Positions 15,480-24,496 of a DNA stretch of 64,000 nt are shown here, piece after piece. Source of the DNA: Bacteroidota bacterium (GTDB lineage: Bacteria > Bacteroidota > Bacteroidia > Chitinophagales > Chitinophagaceae); the NCBI GenBank assembly GCA_023422835.1, contig JAFAGI010000012.1:1-64000 (forward strand), in the 5' to 3' direction. Numbering within the stretch: position 1 is the first letter of the stretch; each line of letters opens with the position of its first letter. Position numbers and translations under genes: made by a program. Below the pieces are notes generated by a model. The model was not told the DNA's origin and made no database searches. It saw nothing but the letters and a program-made list of their open reading frames with translations.

Positions 15480-18128
15480 TTATGCCGGTTTCTTTTTAAT
15501 AAATAATTTATGCAGCTCTGCCAGCAACAACGGCACCAGCCCAAGCCCGATGGCCATCAGCCAGCCTTTGCTATCGAGCATCTGCAATTTGAAAGCATCG
15601 CGCATCAATGGAATAAGCATCACCAATAACTGCAAGCCAATGCCCGCCACGATTGCACCGATGAGCACTTTATTAGTCAATACGCCGATCTTTACAATTA
15701 ACTTAGTACGGCTGCGGATAGCAAGTGCATAAAACAGTTGTGAACAGACTAACACCATGAAAGCCATAGTGCGTGCGTATTCCAGCACGTCAGCCGGAAC
15801 ATCGGCATCATGCGGGGCATAGCCGTGTTCGTAATACCCGTACCAATAAGCTACAATTGTGAGGCCACCGATAAGTAAGCCCCCCATGATAGCCTGTAAA
15901 CCTGAACCATTAGCGAAGAAGCTTTCCTTCGGCGGGCGGGGCTTATCCTTCATCACATCCGGGTCTCCGGGATCCATACCCAAAGCAATAGCAGGTAATG
16001 AATCTGTGATGAGGTTTATCCACAATAATTGAGTAGCTATCAAAGGCGCCTGCCAGCCGATAAGCAAAGACACAAACATGGCAATTACTTCGCCAAGATT
16101 ACAGGTGAGCAGGAAGATTACGGACTTTTTAATATTGTTATAAATGTTCCTGCCCTGTTCTATTGCCTTTACAATGGTGGAAAAATTATCGTCCGTCAAT
16201 ATCATGTCTGCAGCTCCTTTGGCCACATCCGTACCGGTGATGCCCATCGCCACGCCAATATCAGCTGCATTGAGTGATGGCGCATCGTTGACGCCGTCGC
16301 CGGTCATGGATACAATGTTGCCACTGGCTTTCAGGCCGCGAACAATTTTTACTTTATGTTCCGGGGATACACGTGCGTAGATTCTATAGTCTTTTACTTT
16401 TTCTGCCAGTTCGGCTTCAGGTATTTTGTCGAAATCTTTTCCTGTGATGGCTGTGTGGATATCATCTGCTATACCCAGATCTTTACCGATCGCAAAAGCC
16501 GTATTTTTGTGATCGCCTGTGATCATAATAGTTGTAATACCCGCGCTTTTTGCCAAAGCTATGGATGGTTTTACTTCTTCCCGCGGCGGATCAATCATGC
16601 CCACAAAGCCCACGAATGTAAGGTCTCTCTCCAGCTCATCGCTTTCCTGGTAACTGCCAGCTTCTCTGTAAGCCAGCCCCAATGTTCTGAGCGCTTCATC
16701 AGACATTTTGCCTGCCTCTGCCTTTATTTGCTTTTTGTAATCTTCGGTCATAGGCACATGCTCTCCGTTAACCAGGTAATGAGAAGAAATATCCAGCAGG
16801 TTACCGATAGCTCCTTTAGTAAATACCCGGTATTTATTGCCGTTTTTTACAAGCGTGGACATAAGTTTTCTGTCTGAATCAAATGCCAGCTCGTTTTCGC
16901 GGCTATATTGCTCATTTAATTGCTTCCTGTCAATCTGTAAAGTATCGCCCATTGCGAGCAAGGCTATTTCTGTGGGATCGCCGGTACCTTTGCCGTCTTC
17001 GTAAGTGGCATCTGAAGCCAGTATCATGCCGGTGGTTAATAACGCTGCTGTATTACTGATACGGTCACTATGCCGGTCAATTTTTACCACGCCTTCGGAA
17101 GTAAAATATTTTACAACAGTCATTTTATTTTGAGTTAGCGTACCGGTCTTGTCGGAGCAAATAATATTTACCGAACCCAAGGTTTCAACAGCAGGCAATC
17201 TTTTAATGATAGCATTTCTTTTAGACATCTGCGTAACACCGATGGATAGCACCACAGCTACAATAGCCGCAAGGCCTTCGGGAATGGACGCTACGGCCAG
17301 GGATACGGAGGTCAGGAACATCTCAGCAAGATCCCTGCCCTGTATCCACGATAAAATAAAGATCAGCACACATATGCCAATAGCAATGAACCCAAGCGTT
17401 TTGCCTAATTCATCCAACCGTTTTTCCAGCGGCGTTTTCTCCTGGGCTTCATTTTCAATAATATCGGCAATTTTGCCAATCTCTGTATTCATACCGGTTT
17501 CCACTGCTACGCCAGTCCCTCTGCCATAAGTGACCATGGTAGACATAAAAGCCATATTCTCACGGTCGCCAAGCGGTGTTTCAGGATCTTCAGCTACTGC
17601 ACGCGCTTTTTTTTCAGCGGGCACAGATTCGCCCGTTAAAGCAGATTCTTCAATCTGCAGGTTGGCATCTTCAATCAGCCGCAAGTCAGCACCAACAAAT
17701 CTTCCCGTCTCTAAAATAATAATATCACCTGGTACAATGTTGTCTGCTTCTATTTCTACTACTTGTCCGTTGCGACGCACCAGGCTTTTAGGCGAGCTCA
17801 TTTTTTGCAAAGCTTCAATGGCTTTATTGGCTTTCAGTTCCTGGTATACACCCAACACCGCATTGATAATGATCACAGCCAGGATGATAACGGCATCAAT
17901 ATACTCTGATAAGAATATTGTGATGATCACGGCAGCCATGAGCACATAAATGAGCCAATCGTTCATTTGCTCCAAAAACATCCTGATAACGGATTTTCTT
18001 TGCTGAGCTTTGAGTTTATTGTGCCCGTATATCTCCAAACGCTTTGATACCTCAGCATCAGACAAACCGGTTGCTGCATCTACATTCAATTCCTGCAATA
18101 CATTTTCTATATTTTTGTTGAACCACAT
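15480..18128 (-). CDS. Calcium-transporting-type P-type ATPase (P2)
   Basis: Multi-spanning cation pump of about 882 residues. I chose ATG 18128 (MWFNKNIENVLQEL) because it begins the usual cation-ATPase N-terminal domain. The open frame reaches 18182, but those residues do not resemble the family. Actuator loop ALTGESVPAEK, phosphorylation site CSDKTGTLTQNK, MITGDHKNTA and MTGDGVNDAPSL are all intact. PEGLAAIVAVVLSIG in helix 4 and NLITDSLPAIALG in helix 6 are as in SERCA/PMCA-like pumps, so Ca2+ or Mn2+ export is likely. It stands alone, convergent with the LacI gene. Confidence 0.9.
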   Translation of the reverse strand: MWFNKNIENVLQELNVDAATGLSDAEVSKRLEIYGHNKLKAQQRKSVIRMFLEQMNDWLIYVLMAAVIITIFLSEYIDAVIILAVIIINAVLGVYQELKANKAIEALQKMSSPKSLVRRNGQVVEIEADNIVPGDIIILETGRFVGADLRLIEDANLQIEESALTGESVPAEKKARAVAEDPETPLGDRENMAFMSTMVTYGRGTGVAVETGMNTEIGKIADIIENEAQEKTPLEKRLDELGKTLGFIAIGICVLIFILSWIQGRDLAEMFLTSVSLAVASIPEGLAAIVAVVLSIGVTQMSKRNAIIKRLPAVETLGSVNIICSDKTGTLTQNKMTVVKYFTSEGVVKIDRHSDRISNTAALLTTGMILASDATYEDGKGTGDPTEIALLAMGDTLQIDRKQLNEQYSRENELAFDSDRKLMSTLVKNGNKYRVFTKGAIGNLLDISSHYLVNGEHVPMTEDYKKQIKAEAGKMSDEALRTLGLAYREAGSYQESDELERDLTFVGFVGMIDPPREEVKPSIALAKSAGITTIMITGDHKNTAFAIGKDLGIADDIHTAITGKDFDKIPEAELAEKVKDYRIYARVSPEHKVKIVRGLKASGNIVSMTGDGVNDAPSLNAADIGVAMGITGTDVAKGAADMILTDDNFSTIVKAIEQGRNIYNNIKKSVIFLLTCNLGEVIAMFVSLLIGWQAPLIATQLLWINLITDSLPAIALGMDPGDPDVMKDKPRPPKESFFANGSGLQAIMGGLLIGGLTIVAYWYGYYEHGYAPHDADVPADVLEYARTMAFMVLVCSQLFYALAIRSRTKLIVKIGVLTNKVLIGAIVAGIGLQLLVMLIPLMRDAFKLQMLDSKGWLMAIGLGLVPLLLAELHKLFIKKKPA

Positions 18129-18242
18129 AGCGTGTAGAAATTTTAAGTGATATATGCAAATGTAATGAAAGGAACACCGCATAAGGCAGTTTCCATAATT
18201 TTAGAATAAAATTATATCCTGTTGATTAACAGGGATTTTATG

Positions 18243-19316
18243 CTAATATTCTTTAGGCAAAACCTTGCCAAGCAGCACGTTGAGCGCGCTTTGCGCCAGT
18301 GCTTTCATTTCATCTTCTCCCGGCATTACTACTATTGGCGCTATAAAGCTGATCATCCGGCTGATGTATGCTACAATCTTTTCGTCATATGCCACGCCGC
18401 CTGTAATGATCACTGCATCAACCTTGCCGTGCAAAACGGTGGCGGCTGCGCCTATAGATTTACCAATGTTGTATGCCATAGCATCTAAAAGTAAGGCTGC
18501 GTGTGCATCTCCGCTGTCTGCTTTTTCGCGCACATCCTGTATACATGTAGTGCCTTCATGAGCCACTATACCACCTTTGCCTGTGATCTTGCTGCGCATT
18601 TCATCGGGTGAATACTTTCCCGAAAAACATAAATCTATCAGATCGCCGCAAGGCAGCGTACCGGCGCGTTCCGGCGCGAATGGGCCGGTTCCGTTGAGCC
18701 CGTTGTTTACATCAATCACTTTTCCATTTTTATGTGTTCCTACCGTGATGCCGCCACCCAAATGTGCTACGATCAGGTTAAGGTCTTCATATCTCTTGCC
18801 GATACTTTCAGCATAGTTCCTGGAAACAGACTTCTGGTTAAGTGCATGAAAAATGCTGGTATTGGGCAGTTCAGGCAAGCCGGAGATCCTGGCTACATCC
18901 TGCAGCTCATCTACTACCGGCGGATCAGCGATATATGCTTCTGCGCAGCCCGAAGCTTTAGCAATATCATTGGCGAGTATACCTCCGAGGTTGCTTGCAT
19001 GCTGGCCTTTTGTAGCCTGGTGCAGATCGCGCAACAGTGCGGATGAAACCTTATAAACGCCGGATTCTATTGGTTTCAGCAAGCCACCTCTGCCAATCAC
19101 AGCATCAATATCTTGTAAAGCAATGCCCGCTTTGCCGAGTACAGTTAAAATTGTTGTTTTCCTGAAATCGTGTTGATCGGCAATGTACTCAAAAGCTGCA
19201 AGTTGATCTTTAGGATGAAAAATATTTTCGGACAGCATACACAATTCACTATCAAAGACTGCAACTTTTGTAGAAGTTGAGCCGGGATTTATCACCAGTA
19301 TTTTATAATTTTTCAA
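18243..19316 (-). CDS. buk: Butyrate kinase
   Basis: Protein of 357 residues with the ASKHA acyl-phosphate kinase fold. VINPGSTSTKVAVFD is the first phosphate loop, HLGGGITVG the second, and IITGGVAYDEK the C-terminal adenosine motif. The typical length for Buk is about 355, shorter than acetate kinases. It converts butyryl (or branched-chain acyl) phosphate and ADP to the acid and ATP. It lies 8 bases after the phosphate butyryltransferase gene, so the pair is one transcription unit for making or using short-chain acyl-CoA. The acid actually used is not clear from sequence. Confidence 0.9.
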   Translation of the reverse strand: MKNYKILVINPGSTSTKVAVFDSELCMLSENIFHPKDQLAAFEYIADQHDFRKTTILTVLGKAGIALQDIDAVIGRGGLLKPIESGVYKVSSALLRDLHQATKGQHASNLGGILANDIAKASGCAEAYIADPPVVDELQDVARISGLPELPNTSIFHALNQKSVSRNYAESIGKRYEDLNLIVAHLGGGITVGTHKNGKVIDVNNGLNGTGPFAPERAGTLPCGDLIDLCFSGKYSPDEMRSKITGKGGIVAHEGTTCIQDVREKADSGDAHAALLLDAMAYNIGKSIGAAATVLHGKVDAVIITGGVAYDEKIVAYISRMISFIAPIVVMPGEDEMKALAQSALNVLLGKVLPKEY

Positions 19317-19324
19317 TGATAGAT

Positions 19325-20221
19325 TTAGTTAAATGCGGCTAATAAAATACTGTAATATTTAGAGTCCTCCGAATCGCTCCTGGAAGATAAAACAATAGGC
19401 GCTTTGGCTCCGAGCACTACGCTGGCCACCTGGGCTTTTGCAAAAATCACCAGACTCTTGTAAAGCACGTTGCCAACTTCAATATCGGGCATCAGCAGCA
19501 AATCGGTATCTCCTGCCACTTCGCTTTTTATGCCTTTGTAATTGGCGCTTTCAATACTTACGGCATTGTCAAACGCAAGCGGGCCGTCGATTACACATCC
19601 TTTGATCTGTTCGCGCTGATTCATTTTAGAAAGCAAGGCAGCGTCCAGCGTTGCCTGCATGTTTTCATTCACCATTTCTATAGCGCCCAATACCGCCACT
19701 TTCGGGTTAGGCACACCAATCTTGTGCAGGTACTGTACAGAATTGTTGATAATGCTGATCTTATCCTGCAAATCGGGGGCAATGTTCATAGCCACATCAG
19801 TGATAGCAATAAGTTTGTGGTAAGTAGCCACTTCAAACAATGCAAAATGTGATAAGAGCCTGCCTGTACGCAAGCCCCATTCTTTGTTCAGCACACCTAC
19901 CAGCAGGTCATGCGTAGAAACATGGCCTTTCATTAAAATATCGGCTTTGCCTGAGCTCACAAACCGGATGGCTTCAGCCACAGCAGCATCCCTGTTCTCG
20001 ATATTGACAAAAGCTGCATCTGTAAAATCAAAACCATTCTCACGGATGATGCTGCGTGTTTCTTTTTCAGCACCGATAAACACAGGTGTTATAAACCCTT
20101 CCCTGCATGCCCTGTCGATAGCGCCAAGTGAATAAATATCCTGAGATACCGCCAGCGCCAGCTTTTTGCGGATATTTTTTTCTTTGAGAGATTGGGTGAG
20201 CTCCGAAAGCTGTTTGAACAT
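19325..20221 (-). CDS. ptb: Phosphate butyryltransferase (phosphate acyltransferase)
   Basis: Protein of 298 residues of the phosphate acetyl/butyryltransferase family. Motifs are LAVSQDIYSLGAIDRA at the N-terminus, KGHVSTHDLLVGVLNKE in the middle, VIDGPLAFDNAVS and LLMPDIEVGNVLYKSL towards the end. It swaps CoA for phosphate on butyryl-CoA, feeding the kinase downstream. The length and gene pairing favour Ptb over Pta. It starts 134 bases from sufS on the other strand. Confidence 0.88.
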   Translation of the reverse strand: MFKQLSELTQSLKEKNIRKKLALAVSQDIYSLGAIDRACREGFITPVFIGAEKETRSIIRENGFDFTDAAFVNIENRDAAVAEAIRFVSSGKADILMKGHVSTHDLLVGVLNKEWGLRTGRLLSHFALFEVATYHKLIAITDVAMNIAPDLQDKISIINNSVQYLHKIGVPNPKVAVLGAIEMVNENMQATLDAALLSKMNQREQIKGCVIDGPLAFDNAVSIESANYKGIKSEVAGDTDLLLMPDIEVGNVLYKSLVIFAKAQVASVVLGAKAPIVLSSRSDSEDSKYYSILLAAFN

Positions 20222-20355
20222 ATTTTGTTTTTATAAGGCGCAATATAAATTATTTTTATGTTTTACCCCGAATGCAGCTGCAACTTCTCACAGCCCATAA
20301 CCTTTTATTCCTTTATTCGTAATTTTACGTGGATAAATATGTTTAATTTAGCAAT

Positions 20356-21591
20356 ATGCATACTACATTTTCAAAAGAAGAGATAATAAATATCAGGAAA
20401 AGATTTCCGATCTTATCCGAAAAAATATACGGCAAAGACCTGGTATACCTGGATAATACAGCAACCACCCAAAAACCGGCTGATGTGATTGAGGCGCTGG
20501 CAGATTACTATAAAAGCTACAACAGCAATGTACACCGCGGCGTACACCATTTAAGCCAGAAGGCCACAGATTCGTATGAAAAAGCGCGCAAAAAAATTCA
20601 GCAATTTATAGGAGCTTCATTGCCTGAAGAAGTCATTTTCACAAGCGGCACTACAGAAAGTATAAATCTTGTAGCGCAGACTTTCGCAAAAGATCATCTT
20701 AAAAAAGGAGATTCAGTGATGATCTCAGCGATGGAACATCATTCAAACATAGTGCCGTGGCAAATGATCTGCGAAGAAAAAAATGCCAAACTGAAAGTAA
20801 TACCGGTTACCGAAAACGGCGAACTTTATATGCCTGGCTTTGAAAAACTGCTGGATAAAACTGTAAAAATAATTTCACTGACCTATGTTTCCAATACTTT
20901 GGGAACAGTAAACCCGGTAAAACAGATTATTTCAAAAGCGCATGAAAAAAACATACCCGTAATGCTGGATGCAGCCCAGGCAGTACAACACTTTCCAGTA
21001 AATGTGCAGGAACTGGATGCAGATTTTATTGCATTCTCCGGGCATAAAATGTACGGCCCTACAGGGATTGGCGTGCTGTACGGAAAAGAAAAATGGCTGA
21101 AAAAACTTCCGCCATACAAAGGCGGCGGCGACATGATTAAAACAGTTACTTTTGAAAAAACCACCTACAATGACCTGCCCTATAAATTTGAAGCAGGTAC
21201 GCCCAATATTGCAGATGCCATAGGCCTGGCCAAAGCTATTGACGTAATCACCGAGATTGGCCTACATAAAATACATCATGCAGAACAGGAATTACTGAAA
21301 TATGCAACCGGACAGTTAAAAACCATTCCCACACTGCGTATTATCGGTGAAGCCAAAGAAAAAGCTGCCGTTATTTCTTTCCTGCTTGGAAATGCCCACC
21401 CTTTTGATACCGGGGAAATACTGGACAAGCAGGGGATAGCCGTACGCACAGGGCACCACTGTACCGAACCGCTAATGGACTTCTTTAAAATACCAGGCAC
21501 CGTACGTGCATCATTTTCTTTTTACAACACGCGCGAAGAGGTAGATGCGCTGGTGAAGGCATTGCGCAGGATTGACAACATGCTGAACTAA
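20356..21591 (+). CDS. sufS: Cysteine desulfurase SufS
   Basis: PLP enzyme of 411 residues, class II (SufS/CsdA) type. The cofactor lysine is K231 in FSGHKMYGP, the active cysteine is C369 in RTGHHCTEP, and MEHHSNIVPWQ carries the PLP-stacking histidine. It takes sulfur from cysteine as persulfide and hands it to SufE, whose gene follows 69 bases later. SufBCD is not in the window. The region is therefore a separate S-E-DUF59 unit or the tail of an operon interrupted by the divergent ptb gene. Confidence 0.95.
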   Translation: MHTTFSKEEIINIRKRFPILSEKIYGKDLVYLDNTATTQKPADVIEALADYYKSYNSNVHRGVHHLSQKATDSYEKARKKIQQFIGASLPEEVIFTSGTTESINLVAQTFAKDHLKKGDSVMISAMEHHSNIVPWQMICEEKNAKLKVIPVTENGELYMPGFEKLLDKTVKIISLTYVSNTLGTVNPVKQIISKAHEKNIPVMLDAAQAVQHFPVNVQELDADFIAFSGHKMYGPTGIGVLYGKEKWLKKLPPYKGGGDMIKTVTFEKTTYNDLPYKFEAGTPNIADAIGLAKAIDVITEIGLHKIHHAEQELLKYATGQLKTIPTLRIIGEAKEKAAVISFLLGNAHPFDTGEILDKQGIAVRTGHHCTEPLMDFFKIPGTVRASFSFYNTREEVDALVKALRRIDNMLN

Positions 21592-21648
21592 TTACAGTTT
21601 GCCGGGCATTAATTACGTGTATATGACTTTAAAATAGCATTAATTGGC

Positions 21649-21656
21649 TATTTTTG
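21649..21656 (+). promoter_or_regulatory. -7 promoter element before sufE
   Basis: TATTTTTG matches TAnnTTTG and is followed by C, as is common. It ends only four bases before the sufE ATG, so transcripts from it would be leaderless or nearly so. No good TTG lies 19 bases upstream. Confidence 0.45.
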
Positions 21657-21660
21657 CTAC

Positions 21661-22086
21661 ATGACAATTGAAGAAAAACAGAGAGAAATTGTGGGTGATT
21701 TTGAGTTCCTGGATGATTGGATGGACAAGTACGAAATGATCATTCAAATGGGGAAAGAACTGCCACCGATGGATGAATCAGACAAAATTGATCAGAACCT
21801 GATCAAAGGATGCCAGTCGAGAGTATGGATAAAATCGAATTATAAAGATGGTATCATTACTTTTTCGGCAGACTCTGATGCATTGATCACCAAAGGGCTG
21901 GTAAGCCTGGTTTTAAAAGTGCTTTCAGGGCATTCCCCCAAAGAGATCATGGATGCAGAGCTGCATTTTGTAAATGATATCGGTTTAAGCAGCCACCTTT
22001 CTCCCACCCGCTCCAACGGTTTACTCTCAATGCTGAAGCAGATAAAAAATTATGCTATTGCCTACAACAGCATGGAAAATAAATAA
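21661..22086 (+). CDS. sufE: SufE family sulfur acceptor
   Basis: Protein of 141 residues with the full SufE pattern: an N-terminal helix pair, then KGCQSRVWI with the sulfur-accepting cysteine C51, and a C-terminal SSHLSPTRSNGLLSMLKQI. It receives persulfide from SufS and stimulates it, passing sulfur to the SufBCD scaffold. It ends 5 bases before the DUF59 gene, so these two are certainly co-transcribed. Confidence 0.94.
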   Translation: MTIEEKQREIVGDFEFLDDWMDKYEMIIQMGKELPPMDESDKIDQNLIKGCQSRVWIKSNYKDGIITFSADSDALITKGLVSLVLKVLSGHSPKEIMDAELHFVNDIGLSSHLSPTRSNGLLSMLKQIKNYAIAYNSMENK

Positions 22087-22091
22087 CCGAA

Positions 22092-22406
22092 ATGACCAGT
22101 AACGAAACGCTTAGAGATAGAATTGAAGATACCCTGAAAACTATATACGATCCGGAAATACCGGTAAATATTGTAGAACTGGGACTTGTTTATAAAGTAG
22201 ATATTAAGGAAGATAATGTAGTATTTATAACCATGACCCTTACTGCACCTGCCTGCCCTGTTGCCGGCGACATTGTTCGCGAAGTGGAAGAAAAAGTGAA
22301 AGAAGTTCCCGGAGTAAGCCAGGCGCATATACAGCTTACTTTTGATCCGCCGTGGAACAAAGAAATGATGAGCGATGAAGCCAGGCTGGAACTTGGGTTT
22401 ATGTGA
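22092..22406 (+). CDS. DUF59/MIP18 family Fe-S assembly protein (SufT-like)
   Basis: Protein of 104 residues. DPEIPVNIVELGLVYKVDI and LTAPACPVAGDIV with the conserved cysteine, plus LTFDPPWNKEMM at the end, are the full MIP18/DUF59 pattern. Such proteins help mature or transfer Fe-S clusters and often sit in suf operons. It follows sufE by 5 bases. The stop codon overlaps the first base of a small tandem repeat. Confidence 0.9.
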   Translation: MTSNETLRDRIEDTLKTIYDPEIPVNIVELGLVYKVDIKEDNVVFITMTLTAPACPVAGDIVREVEEKVKEVPGVSQAHIQLTFDPPWNKEMMSDEARLELGFM

Positions 22407-22436
22407 TTGCAGATTACAGATTGCAGATTACAGATT
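22406..22436 (+). repeat. Short tandem repeat, 14-base unit
   Basis: Two exact copies of attgcagattacag followed by a partial third. Similar attgcagattgcaaat wording occurs at 38117-38132. It is downstream of the DUF59 stop codon and looks like intergenic simple sequence. Confidence 0.7.
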
Positions 22437-22526
22437 AAAGACTAACAACAAAACTTACTTTGTGCCAATCATAAATCATTGATCAACTTCACATCACTAT
22501 TCACCATCCACTATTCATAAATCTCC

Positions 22527-22916
22527 ATGCCTACCATACCGCTCACGACACAAGAGTTTAAAGAAAAAATATTTGATTATACCACAGAAAAAGACTGGGT
22601 GCATCGTGGCCAATTGCCCACCATTATTGATTTCTATGCAGACTGGTGCGGCCCCTGTAAAATGCTTGCGCCGGTATTGGAAGAACTTGCTGAAGAATAT
22701 AAAGGCAGGGTAATCATTTACAAAGTAGACACAGAGGCAGAAGAACAACTCTCAGCAGTGTTTGGGATTCGCAGCATTCCCTCCATACTGTTCATACCTG
22801 CAGGCGGCGAACCTGCAATGGAACAGGGTGCACTGCCTAAGCACATCTTAAAACAAATAATCGAAGAAGAATTGCTCAACTCAAAAGATCAAAGTAATGC
22901 GGATAAAACCTTTTAG
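22527..22916 (+). CDS. trxA: Thioredoxin
   Basis: Protein of 129 residues with the complete thioredoxin fold. The redox motif WCGPCK has C41 and C44, and the cis-proline is in IRSIPSILFI. The N-terminal extension is a little longer than in E. coli TrxA. There is no signal peptide, so it is cytoplasmic. It lies 120 bases after the DUF59 gene and overlaps the next lipoprotein frame by 20 bases. Confidence 0.93.
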   Translation: MPTIPLTTQEFKEKIFDYTTEKDWVHRGQLPTIIDFYADWCGPCKMLAPVLEELAEEYKGRVIIYKVDTEAEEQLSAVFGIRSIPSILFIPAGGEPAMEQGALPKHILKQIIEEELLNSKDQSNADKTF

Positions 22917-23370
22917 AAATTTAATTTTTACGGCCGTTTCTTTCTGCCTGTTGAGCTGTGGAAATAATCCAACAGCAGAACACGAAAATGTACACTCATC
23001 TACAGAAATGATGCTAAACAGCTTCGCACTGTCTGAAATCTCTCCCGAATTAGACGGGTGTTCCTGCCTTTTCGCGCAAGACAGCAGTGAGTATAACGAA
23101 AGTAATTATATCTTTTCTGCAAATTACGACAGTATTGCATTTGCGAAGATAGACGGCGTAATGACCAGGTTGATGCTGAAGAACAAAAAACAAGAGAATA
23201 AAAAATCAGAAATGTTATATGAGAATGAAGATTATAAATTACTGGTAGAGCAGTATGAGGGTGAAAAAAGTGGCTATGAAAGTGTGCACTACTCAGGCAC
23301 TATACATATTTCAGAAAAGCATACAAAAAGAAAAATCAAATCGCCCTTCTTTGGAGAATGTGGGTGTTAA
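22897..23370 (+). CDS. Putative lipoprotein, unknown function
   Basis: Protein of 157 residues that I do not recognise. MRIKPFRNLIFTAVSFCLLSC is a clear lipoprotein signal with the lipobox cysteine at 21. The mature part is short and polar, with a CSC motif near residue 57 and ends GECGC, so it has a pair of cysteine doublets. It overlaps the thioredoxin stop by 20 bases and the next membrane protein start by 11, suggesting translational coupling. The cysteine pairs and the thioredoxin neighbour are compatible with metal or disulfide chemistry, but that is only a guess. Confidence 0.7.
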   Translation: MRIKPFRNLIFTAVSFCLLSCGNNPTAEHENVHSSTEMMLNSFALSEISPELDGCSCLFAQDSSEYNESNYIFSANYDSIAFAKIDGVMTRLMLKNKKQENKKSEMLYENEDYKLLVEQYEGEKSGYESVHYSGTIHISEKHTKRKIKSPFFGECGC

Positions 23371-23830
23371 TTTTAAAACGATAGAATTGTATAAAACTTT
23401 CTTTTTTCTCTTTATCCTCATCTTCCTGCTATACATTCCCTTCAGCAGGGAGCCTGATTTTTTTACCGGCAAAACAATTCCGGCGCTTGTGCATAAGTCT
23501 GTAGATAACAACGGACACCGAAAAGTTGCTGCTCATTTCACATTGAATGGAAAAGACAGCTTTTCTTACGATCCGTCTTATCTCTTCAAGAACTTTGAGG
23601 ATGGTGAGAAAATAAACACTATTTACAATGCAGCAAATCCCAGCGAGGCTGCCGCCTATGCCTTTTGGGGCTATTGGATCGGCTGGAAAGAGCTGCTGGC
23701 CTTGCTTACAGGCTATACGGCATTATTCTTAATAGCCGTATTCATTACCAGGAACCCTTCTGACGAAGCTATCAAAGACCTAGAAGAAGCTGCCAGGCCC
23801 AAAATGCGGAAGCCGCGTTATGATGTTTAA
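23360..23830 (+). CDS. DUF3592-like membrane protein
   Basis: The frame is open from 23255, but its first 35 residues are the shadow of the lipoprotein gene. I chose GTG 23360, which overlaps the preceding stop by 11 bases and begins VGVNFKTIELYKT. This gives 156 residues with one membrane helix near the N-terminus (FFFLFILIFLLYI), an extracytoplasmic beta-rich part and a second helix (ELLALLTGYTALFLIAVFI), a layout like DUF3592 proteins. TTG 23387 is another possible start. The function is unknown. Confidence 0.6.
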   Translation: MGVNFKTIELYKTFFFLFILIFLLYIPFSREPDFFTGKTIPALVHKSVDNNGHRKVAAHFTLNGKDSFSYDPSYLFKNFEDGEKINTIYNAANPSEAAAYAFWGYWIGWKELLALLTGYTALFLIAVFITRNPSDEAIKDLEEAARPKMRKPRYDV

Positions 23831-23857
23831 TTATTTTCCTGAGAAACAGCAGTATTT

Positions 23858-23865
23858 TATATTTG
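23858..23865 (+). promoter_or_regulatory. -7 promoter element before the DMT gene
   Basis: TATATTTG matches TAnnTTTG and is followed by CAC. It lies 22 bases before ATG 23888. The upstream -33 TTG is not clear. Confidence 0.5.
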
Positions 23866-23887
23866 CACCTTTCCAGAAAAACATCCG

Positions 23888-24232
23888 ATGAAAACCCTTA
23901 CTGTTATTGTACTTTTAGTGATTTCCAATCTTGTGATGACTATTGCCTGGTCTTGGCACATAAAACCGGGGAATGCACATTTTGCGTTGTGGAAGATAAT
24001 ACTCATCAGTTGGGCGCTGGCCTTTGTAGAGTATTGTTTGGCGGTTCCTGCTAATCACTTTGGGAGCCAATGGGGTATTAAACCTTTCCAGTTAAAGATC
24101 ATGCAGGAAGTGATCACACTGCTTGTGTTTGCTGCTTTTGCAGTTTTTTACCTGAAAGAAGGGTTTAAATTAAATTACGTTATCAGTTTTCTTTTTATTC
24201 TCGGTGCGGTTTATTTTGCGTTTAAGAAATAA
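23888..24232 (+). CDS. DMT family (DUF486) small membrane protein
   Basis: Protein of 114 residues with four predicted membrane helices and the family pattern AWSWHIK near residue 22, AFVEYCLAVPANHFGSQWG and FQLKIMQEVITL. The family belongs to the drug/metabolite transporter superfamily and resembles small multidrug resistance proteins, but substrates are unknown. It has its own promoter-like box and no partner gene, so it probably forms homodimers. Confidence 0.85.
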   Translation: MKTLTVIVLLVISNLVMTIAWSWHIKPGNAHFALWKIILISWALAFVEYCLAVPANHFGSQWGIKPFQLKIMQEVITLLVFAAFAVFYLKEGFKLNYVISFLFILGAVYFAFKK

Positions 24233-24496
24233 TTGCTTGTTATGTTTTTGTAACTCTTAAAGTTCTTCAGGCCTTAGCATTCTTCTTTTTGCGGACTTTA
24301 GGAGGAAATTAAAAACAGGCTTCACGCAAGAACGCTAAGTGTCAGGGTTGAGATCGTATAGATTAGTTTTAATAGATTAGCTTAATAAAGCTCCATCTTC
24401 CTGTCCTTACCGTCGCTCTCATTAGAGGGCTTGACGTGTGACGCTTTACGCAGAGAGCGCAGATTAATATAGAAAAATTAGATATTATAGCTCCTC

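Noticed and set aside
18129..18182. N-terminal extension of the P-type ATPase
   Set aside because: Residues unlike the family; the normal N-terminal domain begins at 18128.
24233..24496. Possible RNA gene between the DMT gene and the radical SAM gene
   Set aside because: Only loose short repeats; no promoter-terminator pair or stable long stem.
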